Assembly: GCA_021771715.1 (NCBI GenBank)
Contig: JAETOO010000005.1
Coordinates: 222,029 to 286,028 of the forward strand
Source: Oscillospiraceae bacterium
Lineage (GTDB): Bacteria; Bacillota; Clostridia; Lachnospirales; Lachnospiraceae
Direction: 5' to 3'
DNA length: 64,000 nt
Numbering within the stretch: position 1 is the stretch's first letter; each line of letters opens with the position of its first letter. The translations under genes and the position numbers were made by a program. The notes under the pieces were generated by a model. That model searched no databases, was not told the origin of the DNA, and worked only from the letters and a program-made list of their open reading frames with translations. Below, in pieces: positions 8,712 to 15,208 of this stretch.

Positions 8712-9608
8712 ATGCCTAAAATAAGTTCAAGAAATTTCAGGGTTTTATGTGATTTTATGGATGTGTATCAGTTTATGGTTGAGGTATATGAAAAAGATTG
8801 GAGGAATGGTGTCCCTGCTCCATTTTTGGAGTATGCACTCTCTAGTGATTGGATGGATAAATCTTTGGTGCATCGCTGGAAACTTTGGGAAGATGATGGA
8901 CGTATCGTGGGTCTTGTCTTTTATGAAAATCCTGTAAATGATGTGTATTTCAGTCTGCGTCCAGGCTATGAAAAACTGGCAGAGGAAATGGTTGCGTATG
9001 CAGTTTCATTTATGCCACGTGTAGAGGGTCATCTCAGATTTGTAATTTTTGGCGGACAAAATGCTATTAAAGACGCAGCAACGAAAATTGGTTTCCAACA
9101 ATCCTTTGACTATGTAGAGAAAGTCTTCGACTTTGAACAATCACTTCATTATACGTTGCCGGATGGATTCCATTTTGTGGAGTCTGAAAGGCTCTCTGTG
9201 GAAAAAATAGCGGAATGCTGTTGGAAAGGTTTTGACCATGAAAAAGAAGAAGGTTCTTGGAATGGCGATGCTGAGCATGGATATTATATGTTAATGGCAC
9301 CGCACATGAAACCGGAGGATTCGATTGTCATTGAAAATGACGAGGGTGAGTACGTCTGTTATGCAGGTATGTGGTGGACGCCAGAAAATCACCTCGCTTA
9401 TATGGAACCACTCTGTACGATTCCCAAATATCGAAAGAAAGGCTTGGCAGCAGCGGCACTTTCCGAGCATTACCGTAGGCTTAAACCATTAGGAGCAACA
9501 CATATGACCGGCGGTGATCATACATTTTATGAAAAGATAGGTTTCAAGCCTTTGATTCACTGGACTTTTTGGGAGCAAAAAACTGTTAAGGGAAATAGGA
9601 TGAGCTGA
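8712..9608 (+). CDS. GNAT-family N-acetyltransferase, probably two GNAT domains
   Basis: A 298-residue protein. The C-terminal part contains 'MEPLCTIPKYRKKGLAAAAL', a clear GNAT acetyl-CoA-binding motif A (the R/Q-x-x-G-x-G/A region), followed by 'FYEKIGFKPL', the usual terminal beta-bulge segment. The N-terminal half resembles a degenerate GNAT domain ending 'KIGFQQSFDY'. The start at 8712 has GAGGAGG eight bases upstream; a longer frame from 8646 lacks a ribosome site. The base composition is visibly more AT-rich than the flanking housekeeping genes, and the gene is the first in the repeat-bounded island. The acyl acceptor is unknown; many such proteins modify antibiotics or small amines. 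Confidence 0.75.
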   Translation: MPKISSRNFRVLCDFMDVYQFMVEVYEKDWRNGVPAPFLEYALSSDWMDKSLVHRWKLWEDDGRIVGLVFYENPVNDVYFSLRPGYEKLAEEMVAYAVSFMPRVEGHLRFVIFGGQNAIKDAATKIGFQQSFDYVEKVFDFEQSLHYTLPDGFHFVESERLSVEKIAECCWKGFDHEKEEGSWNGDAEHGYYMLMAPHMKPEDSIVIENDEGEYVCYAGMWWTPENHLAYMEPLCTIPKYRKKGLAAAALSEHYRRLKPLGATHMTGGDHTFYEKIGFKPLIHWTFWEQKTVKGNRMS

Positions 9609-9615
9609 CAAAGAT

Positions 9616-9648
9616 GAGGGGCTTTCTTATCTTGCCCCTCTGTTTTTT
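9616..9648 (+). terminator. Intrinsic terminator after the GNAT gene
   Basis: GAGGGGC (9616-9622), an 11-base loop, GCCCCTC (9634-9640), then TGTTTTTT. It starts eight bases after the stop codon. Confidence 0.9.
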
Positions 9649-9679
9649 ACTTAATCTGTATAAAGTTTTAACTTATCTG

Positions 9680-10456
9680 TTATATATTTTCTGTCAGCCA
9701 GTCCGAAATCTTTTTTCGTCCTTGTTCCCCAAAGTTAAGCTGCCTGTTTTCCAAATCATATATAAGCAACCCCTCTTCATTTCTTTTAAGCTCATATAAT
9801 GTACTGCCAGATTTATCATATAAGGCAGTTGGTGCTGTCTGATACGGACAAATTGTGTTTACGGTTATTGTATATGTAACATTTTCAACGGCTCTGGTTC
9901 TGATATGGGATTTTATCATTTCATATCTTTCCATATCATCATAGTCGGCAACATCATAAAACAGAATAATGTTTAAATCAGTATGAGCCTTATACAGTTC
10001 CCTGAAAAATTCCGGGAACCTAACTTCAAAGCATATTCTTATTCCAACCTTTAAGCCTTCTATGTCAAAAACTCCATTGCTGTTTCCTGTATTGAAATTA
10101 TCTTTATCCCATCCCCACAAGGCTCTTTTGTGATAAACCAACTTTTCTCTATCAGGTGTAAAAATAATGGCGCTGTTATAATATCTTTTATTTTCTTGTG
10201 TAATGGTTCCGACTATTATGTATATCGAATTATCAGTAGCCATTGTTTGCAATTGTTCGTACGCATGATTCAATTCATCAAATTTGACTGAAGAGGAACT
10301 TTCAATATCATAAGGCGGATATCCAGTCAACGCACACTCCGGAAAGACTAACAGCCTAATCCCCTCTTTAGATGCCTGTGTGATAGTTCTTCTGATTATT
10401 TCCATATTATGATTGACATTATTTGTGACAGCAAATTGATATGCGCCTATTTTCAT
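9680..10456 (-). CDS. Carbon-nitrogen hydrolase (nitrilase superfamily)
   Basis: The 258-residue protein starts 'MKIGAYQFAVTNNVNHNM' and carries the nitrilase Glu-Lys-Cys triad in context: 'LVFPECALTGYPP' (Glu), 'KLVYHKRALWGWD' (Lys), and 'GIRICFEVRFPEFFREL' (Cys). The family hydrolyses nitriles, amides or carbamoyl compounds in the cytosol; the substrate here is unknown. The ATG at 10456 follows AAAGGTAGTG; a GTG at 10474 is less well placed. The gene is AT-rich and lies within the repeat-bounded island, converging with the GNAT gene. Nothing next to it suggests a pathway. Confidence 0.85.
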   Translation of the reverse strand: MKIGAYQFAVTNNVNHNMEIIRRTITQASKEGIRLLVFPECALTGYPPYDIESSSSVKFDELNHAYEQLQTMATDNSIYIIVGTITQENKRYYNSAIIFTPDREKLVYHKRALWGWDKDNFNTGNSNGVFDIEGLKVGIRICFEVRFPEFFRELYKAHTDLNIILFYDVADYDDMERYEMIKSHIRTRAVENVTYTITVNTICPYQTAPTALYDKSGSTLYELKRNEEGLLIYDLENRQLNFGEQGRKKISDWLTENI

Positions 10457-10559
10457 TACATCACTACCTTTCACGATATTATCCTATTGCCATTACATTT
10501 TAACAATTGACTATAATCCTCACAATATAGAAGAGCCTAGCGGGCAGATTATATACACT

Positions 10560-10770
10560 TACACATTCATTGTTACCACAATGGAGGAACTGGCGCCATA
10601 CCAAGTACTCCAATTTTACTGCGGTCGCAGCAAAATGGAAAATTTCATCAAAGAAGGGAAAAGCGGCTTTGACTTTTCCGCCGTCAGCAGTTCCTCTATG
10701 ACCGTCAATGCAACCGCCTGCAGATTCATGTGCTGGCGTGCAACTTATTCAACTGATTTGTGAATAATTC
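10560..10770 (+). mobile_element. Remnant of an IS1380-type transposase
   Basis: A short frame (10581-10763) reads 'CGRSKMENFIKEGKSGFDF' followed by 'AVSSSSMTVNAT', which resembles the C-terminal region of IS1380-family DDE transposases ('MENFIKEGKxGFDF...VNANRLQIHVLAYNLFNWFR'). After the VNA segment the continuation appears in another frame as 'NRLQIHVLACNLFN' followed by a stop, so the fragment is frameshifted. No full transposase, terminal repeats or start signals are present. It is a dead fragment showing past mobile-element activity in the island. Confidence 0.65.
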
Positions 10771-10784
10771 AGGTAAATGATACT

Positions 10785-11666
10785 CTATTGAAATAATAAT
10801 GTTTTATTTTTTGTATCTAAAACCGCCTTTCTTCCAATAGGAAAAATTGCATGATTGGAACCATGACCAAAATCATCACAATAAGCCACAGGAATACTAT
10901 ATTTTTTGCCGAACCTTTCCAGTACTTCAAACAACAGGGGCGAAATATCATCTGAATAGTGTCCAAACAATAAACCTGTTACTTGTTCCATTAACCGACT
11001 TTGTCCTATACAAGTTAAGAACATACTGACATCTTGAACGGATTGAAATTTATCCAACTCTTCAATAAACAATATATAATTCCTGTCTGTTTGATAGGGA
11101 AAGAATCTGTTACCTAAAGCTAAAACAAAATTAAGCAAATATCCGCCGACAAGGATTCCTTCACAGCATCCCTCTGTTATAGTATACCAATTACTATTGC
11201 TAATATAATCTGTTACAGTTCCATCAACCAAATGCGAAACAAATTGTTTTCTGTCGTATTCGCTGATATTATCAAATAATCCCGGAGTCTGCCCGTAGTA
11301 TGTTGTTATGCCGGTATTAGCGTATATTGCATTAAGGATAGATGTTCCATCACTATAACTCAAAAAAAGCTTCGGAGTTTCTTTTATTTTGTTATAATCT
11401 ATATATGGAATTAAGTCTACGCTCCCATATCCCCCGCCAAAGAATACCATCCTTACGGTTTCGTCATATATCATTTCGTTCAAATCATCAACACGTTCTT
11501 CTATACTTGCAGTAAATTTATAAGTATTTTTGTAAATATTCTTGCCGAATTTGACTTGAAATCCCAATCTTTCAATACCTTTCGCATATTTTTCATAATC
11601 ATTTTGATTAGCTACCCAACTTGGTGATATAATTCCAATGACATCTCCACATTTTAGCAAATTCAT
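10785..11666 (-). CDS. S66-family peptidase, LD-carboxypeptidase / MccF-like
   Basis: The 293-residue protein begins 'MNLLKCGDVIGIISPSWVA', the usual S66 N-terminus. Catalytic residues appear in order: the nucleophile Ser in 'LFLSYSDGTSIL' (YSD motif), Glu in 'YILFIEELDKF', and His in 'DDFGHGSNHAIFPIG'. S66 enzymes either trim L,D bonds of muropeptides or, as MccF, cleave microcin C and similar aminoacyl nucleotides for self-protection. The island context and MccF-like length make immunity plausible but do not prove it. The ATG at 11666 follows AAAGGGGAAAATT. No microcin biosynthesis gene is nearby. Confidence 0.85.
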   Translation of the reverse strand: MNLLKCGDVIGIISPSWVANQNDYEKYAKGIERLGFQVKFGKNIYKNTYKFTASIEERVDDLNEMIYDETVRMVFFGGGYGSVDLIPYIDYNKIKETPKLFLSYSDGTSILNAIYANTGITTYYGQTPGLFDNISEYDRKQFVSHLVDGTVTDYISNSNWYTITEGCCEGILVGGYLLNFVLALGNRFFPYQTDRNYILFIEELDKFQSVQDVSMFLTCIGQSRLMEQVTGLLFGHYSDDISPLLFEVLERFGKKYSIPVAYCDDFGHGSNHAIFPIGRKAVLDTKNKTLLFQ

Positions 11667-11980
11667 AATTTTCCCCTTTCGCAACATGCTCGGCTACAGT
11701 ACATAAAAAGGATTTATCTATTGATATAATCAACTAAACAATTTACCTATCTATCGTTCCAACGATTTTTCTTCTCTGTATTTCTGCCCTTTCAAGTCAT
11801 TCTGCTTCCCATATAAATTATTGCGCTCTCTGCGTAACTCTCGATGGCAGTTTACAGATGTGGGTTGATGCAGAAGATAGTCTTGAACTGTAGTAATTTA
11901 ATCCCCCCGAAACCGGGGGGATTAAATCATTCCAAGACCTTTGTAGTTTGTTCTTCCAAAATGCTTTTGTACTATACAGC
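11667..11980. other. 314-bp gap in the island
   Basis: AT-rich DNA between the S66 gene and the flavin reductase. No convincing coding frame was seen. The only clear structure is the perfect palindrome at 11896-11927. Confidence 0.6.
11896..11927. repeat. Perfect 14-bp-arm palindrome, loop AAAC
   Basis: ATTTAATCCCCCCG, loop AAAC, CGGGGGGATTAAAT. Neither side is followed by a T tract, so it is not a canonical terminator. It could be a folded RNA end, a relic of a small mobile repeat, or a protein-binding site. Confidence 0.85.
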
Positions 11981-12577
11981 TTATTCTTTGGTATTAGCCA
12001 TATTCTTCATAGGTTCTCCCCATTTTCCAAGATATCTTCCATCAACAGAAGAATATGTTTCTTCGCCCGGAGATAATACCGGAGCAGCCTGCATCAATCT
12101 CTCCGTAAAGGGAACTGTTGTATTCATCAGTCGTTCATCCTGAGTTACATTACGGATTAAACAGAGAAATATATCTGATCCATCTCCCATAGGAATTGAT
12201 TTCTTCACTTCCAGTTCAAAAGTAACAGGGCTTTCTGCAATAGTCGGCACGTCCAGCACTTGTCCCCGTTCTACCGTAGGCAGGTACTTCATTTTATCAG
12301 GTGTGGTTCTGCCGCAGGTACAACCATAATAATCTGCCAGGGGCAGTAGCTTTTCGGATACGAGATTAGCAGAGAATACACCGTTTTTGCGTATCAAATC
12401 CTTGGTCTGCTTTTCCTCACCGATACATGCCATTACCCCGAGCCCCTCTGAGGAATGACAATATCCAAACCAACAGAAAAGACCAAAATGGGGCTGCCCG
12501 TCTTCCTGTTTTGTGCCATAGAGAAATAACGCCTGCGGACAGAAATCATTATAGATCTTAGTTTTTACCTTTGCCAT
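11981..12577 (-). CDS. Flavin reductase-like FMN-binding split-barrel protein
   Basis: A 198-residue protein. 'NGVFSANLVSEKLLPLADYYG' and 'SPVTFELEVKKSIPMGDGSDIFLCLIRNV' match the split-barrel flavin reductase domain, in which flavin binds between strands at a dimer interface. It probably moves electrons from a nicotinamide or flavin cofactor to a partner; the partner is unknown. The start at 12577 overlaps the end of the marR-like gene by 20 bases and follows GGAAAGGATG, so the two are translationally coupled. An autoregulated redox or detoxification unit is the likely arrangement. Confidence 0.8.
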   Translation of the reverse strand: MAKVKTKIYNDFCPQALFLYGTKQEDGQPHFGLFCWFGYCHSSEGLGVMACIGEEKQTKDLIRKNGVFSANLVSEKLLPLADYYGCTCGRTTPDKMKYLPTVERGQVLDVPTIAESPVTFELEVKKSIPMGDGSDIFLCLIRNVTQDERLMNTTVPFTERLMQAAPVLSPGEETYSSVDGRYLGKWGEPMKNMANTKE

Positions 12578-13037
12578 CGTATACATCCTTTCCTTTTTTT
12601 AATGCTTGTTCCGCCCGCTCCAGGTTGGAAACGATACGGTCAAGATACTGTTCTAATTCCTTGATTTCCGCCTTTTCAAAATCCACAAAAAATAAGCTGT
12701 TCATTTGCTGGGAGACTTGGTCATAGCGTTTCTCCAGTGCACGCGCTTTGGGCGTCAGGCTAATCAAGCTTTGACGCCGATCAGAAGATGAAGCTTCTCG
12801 ACGGATCAGTCCATTTTCCTCCATTCTGCAAAGCATTACGGTAAGTGTATTTTTTGCCAATCCAGTCTTTTGTGCAAGTTCCACGATAGGAATGCCTTCA
12901 CTTTTCCATAACACATAAAGAATATGCCCTTGTGCTCCATTGAATTCTTCTACGCCACACGTCTGTAAAAGACGGTCAAAAACTCTCCCCTGAACCTGTC
13001 TAATATGGGAAATCAAAAAACCTGTTCGTGTCTCCAA
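12558..13037 (-). CDS. MarR-family transcriptional regulator
   Basis: A 159-residue winged-helix protein. 'LAQKTGLAKNTLTVMLCRME' is the recognition helix region and 'GLIRREASSSDRRQSLISLT' is the wing with the conserved DxR motif. Start is TTG at 13037, with AGGAAGG about 12 bases upstream. It is the first gene of a two-gene unit with the flavin reductase. MarR proteins usually bind a palindrome over their own promoter, and a near-palindrome is present at 13137-13150. The inducing ligand is unknown. Confidence 0.88.
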   Translation of the reverse strand: METRTGFLISHIRQVQGRVFDRLLQTCGVEEFNGAQGHILYVLWKSEGIPIVELAQKTGLAKNTLTVMLCRMEENGLIRREASSSDRRQSLISLTPKARALEKRYDQVSQQMNSLFFVDFEKAEIKELEQYLDRIVSNLERAEQALKKGKDVYDGKGKN

Positions 13038-13133
13038 TTCTTATCAAACCTTCCTTGCTCGCCGCTTCGCAAGGATAGAAGCGGCAGTTTTGCTGTACAG
13101 CATAAAAAAGGACGTCTCCTTTTCACAGTATTA

Positions 13134-13163
13134 ATGGTACTATATAGAACTTGTTTTTGTCAA
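13134..13163 (-). promoter_or_regulatory. Possible promoter and operator of the marR/flavin reductase unit
   Basis: Minus-strand TTGACA at 13163-13158. Downstream is a weak -10 TACCAT at 18-base spacing. GTACTATATAGAAC (13137-13150) is a 14-bp near-palindrome with one mismatched pair, well placed for MarR-type repression. Confidence 0.45.
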
Positions 13164-13304
13164 GATGCAAATTTAAATAAAGAGTAATTCTTATACCGCC
13201 CACTCTCTACACATATATGAACTCATTCAACATTAATTGTTTCCAACTCCATCAGGGTATTTTAATATCAAATATACTAAATTCTTTAATATTTAACATA
13301 TGGT

Positions 13305-13338
13305 AAAGACCGAAGACTTATCTCGCCCCTCGGTCTTT
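13305..13338 (+). terminator. Hairpin, possible relic terminator
   Basis: AAAGACCGA (13305-13313) and TCGGTCTTT (13330-13338), followed by GTTCTTG. The T tract is weak. It may have ended a lost plus-strand gene. Confidence 0.5.
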
Positions 13339-13489
13339 GTTCTTGATCGTCCTTTGCTGTTGGTACTCTGTTGTTATTTTTGGATTCTTCAACTGTTCAA
13401 GCACACTTTTCTTATTTTGCTCTTGGTTGTCTGTTCCGTAAGTTTTTTCACATTCAGCAACCTGTTCCCTATAAATTGCATAGGCGCTT

Positions 13490-14019
13490 TGGGATTGGTG
13501 AACGGACAGGATGGATCATATTTCAAGAATCAAATAGATTATTTTAGCGACAGATACAGAGTGATCGCTTTAGATACAAGAGGTCATGGTAAATCGCCAA
13601 GAGGTATAAAGCCTTTTACTATTGAGCAGTTTTCCTGTGATTTGGACGAATTTATGAAAGGTCTTGAAATTTCAGATGCAATTATTTTAGGATTTTCAGA
13701 CGGAGCTAATAATAGCGTGGATACAAAATAGCAAGACGGTTTGCTTCAAAATCTCATGAAGCAAAAAAAGAATGCCGAAATGCTTGGGTTAATGGTCAAT
13801 GACCCGAACATCGAGAGAAATGAATTGTCAAAAATAACAGTCCCTACGCTCGTGATTTGTGGCAAAAATGATATAATTCGGGAATCCCATACAAAAGAGA
13901 TTGCAAAAAATATACCGAATGCGAAATTATAGATTGTTAAAGGGAATCCCTTTATTGCAAATAAAAGATACATTACATTCAACAAAGAAGTTGAAGACTT
14001 TTTACAAACAGTGCAGTAA
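13490..14019 (+). pseudogene. Alpha/beta hydrolase, decayed
   Basis: Two plus-strand frames encode pieces of one alpha/beta hydrolase. The first carries 'NGQDGSYFKNQIDYFSDRYR', 'ALDTRGHGKS' and the nucleophile-elbow-like 'ILGFSDGAN' (G-x-S-D-G). A stop at about 13731 follows. The second starts with 'KKNAEMLGLMVNDPN' and has 'PTLVICGKNDIIRESHT', the catalytic Asp region, then a stop at 13930-13932, after which the same frame continues to 'EVEDFLQTVQ' and ends at 14019. The lid and part of the core between the two frames are missing. With a deletion and at least two stops the gene is not functional. Confidence 0.8.
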
Positions 14020-14020
14020 A

Positions 14021-14070
14021 TTTGTGTCTATCGAGGAAATAGCAAAGTCAGCCGGGATTGGTGTGGTATC
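14021..14070 (+). pseudogene. Fragment of a TetR-type DNA-binding domain
   Basis: The plus-strand frame reads 'FVSIEEIAKSAGIGVVS', which resembles the helix-turn-helix of TetR regulators ('xTxxxIAxxAGxGxGTLYxHF'). It ends abruptly with no dimerisation domain. It directly follows the hydrolase relic. Confidence 0.4.
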
Positions 14071-14095
14071 TTTAACTTTGGGAAACTCCACATTC

Positions 14096-14209
14096 CTATT
14101 TAGAAATCGTCTTATCGCTGATTGACAGTACATCGGCAAGCTGTTTTTGGGTCATGCTCTGCGCTTTTCTTGTTTCGGCAATGAATTTGCCAATCTTGAT
14201 TTGATCCAT
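14096..14209 (-). pseudogene. XRE-family regulator stopped at the SKWE motif
   Basis: The ATG at 14209 has AGGAGG upstream and the frame encodes 37 residues, ending 'LADVLSISDKTISK' at a TAG. In the family the next residues are W-E-C-G; here the same frame after the stop reads E-C-G. The codon is therefore TGG changed to TAG at the conserved Trp. The frame degenerates further within a few codons, so the rest of the protein has been lost. Confidence 0.75.
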
Positions 14210-14370
14210 CCGCGTCCTCCTTTCTGCCAATATTGTACATGATGAATGATTCGATAAACACACACGGAGTGTAGAGTTTCGTTTATCTACGGAACGTAGA
14301 GTAGTGAAAATTCCGATTTAGCAGAGTATCAAATAATTAATATTTTTTTCAAGTGCATCACCTCTGCAAA

Positions 14371-14409
14371 TTTATCTGTCAAGCGCAAACAGCTCCGGAT
14401 CGGCAAGAT
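14371..14409. repeat. Right direct repeat bounding the accessory island
   Basis: This copy forms the 3' end of yihY, including its TAA stop. It matches 8594-8632 at 38 of 39 bases. Confidence 0.85.
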
Positions 14410-15208
14410 AATGGTTGATTTCCGCGCCGAGGAACAGGAGGTACATGCAGAAATACAGCCACAGCATCACGACCACGAGCGTCGTCAGGCTGCCGTAGAT
14501 CGCGGACATGTTGACTGCAAAGTCCAGATAGATCGAGAACGCGTAGGAAAAGACCGCCCAGGAGACGGAGGAGAACACTGCCCCGGGGAGCTGCCGGAAA
14601 AACGGCTGTCTGCGGCTTGGCAGGTACGCGTACAGGACGGTAAACAGCAGCACGAGGAGCAAAAGCGCGATCCCTGTCGGCAGGATGACCAGCGCGTCCT
14701 GATAGCCAACGAGAAGCGGAATCTTCCGCACCAGGAAGGTGGAGATCCCGTAGCCGAACACGAGGATGCCCAGGCTGACGACGAGCGCGAGGATCAGCAC
14801 GACCGTGTAGCAGGCGCAGCGCAGCCGGGTAATCACATAATTTCCCGGTTTCTCGATCTGATAGATGGAATTTAATCCGTCCGAGAGTCCGAGGATCCCC
14901 TTTCCCGCCGTCCAGATCGCGACCAGAATCGTCCAGGGCACGACAGCCGTGGACTGCTCGAAGATATCGTTCACGATCGGCCGCACCTCGGAGGCGACGG
15001 TGAACGGAGTCAGCTCCTCGATCGTGAAGACGATCTGGTCCGGGGTAATCGGTGTGTAGCGCAGCAGGGTGAGCATCAGCATCAGCAGAGGGAACACGCT
15101 CATGATGATGAAAAATGCCGCCTCCGCCGCATGTGCGCGCACGCGGTCTCTGCCGGTCTTCCGGACGAACCGGAAGATCAGGATGATGATTTTAGAAGTC
15201 CTCGACAT
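14372..15208 (-). CDS. YihY/BrkB-family inner membrane protein
   Basis: A 278-residue polytopic protein with about six membrane segments. 'AHAAEAAFFIIMSVFPLLML' is the conserved first segment of the YihY/virulence factor BrkB family, once misnamed RNase BN. 'GSLTTLVVVMLWLYFCMYLLFLGAEIN' is cut here for length only; 'LWLYFCMYLLFLGAEINHYL' is the typical C-terminal motif. The molecular role of the family is not established. The start overlaps the end of the SpoIID-like gene by 17 bases; a GTG at 15220 is an alternative. Its 3' end is duplicated at the far side of the island. Confidence 0.9.
   Translation of the reverse strand: MSRTSKIIILIFRFVRKTGRDRVRAHAAEAAFFIIMSVFPLLMLMLTLLRYTPITPDQIVFTIEELTPFTVASEVRPIVNDIFEQSTAVVPWTILVAIWTAGKGILGLSDGLNSIYQIEKPGNYVITRLRCACYTVVLILALVVSLGILVFGYGISTFLVRKIPLLVGYQDALVILPTGIALLLLVLLFTVLYAYLPSRRQPFFRQLPGAVFSSVSWAVFSYAFSIYLDFAVNMSAIYGSLTTLVVVMLWLYFCMYLLFLGAEINHYLADPELFALDR

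Larger units (their letters stand above)
13038..13489. other. AT-rich region between marR-like gene and hydrolase relic
   Basis: Contains the marR-side promoter/operator and the hairpin at 13305-13338. The plus-strand frame from 13300 has no ribosome site and its first ~60 residues match nothing recognised, so it is treated as non-coding before the hydrolase-like segment begins. Confidence 0.5.

Noticed and set aside
13300..13489. N-terminal part of the plus-strand frame before the hydrolase relic
   Set aside because: Hydrophobic residues suggest a signal peptide, but there is no ribosome site, a hairpin covers its start, and the hydrolase family has no such extension.
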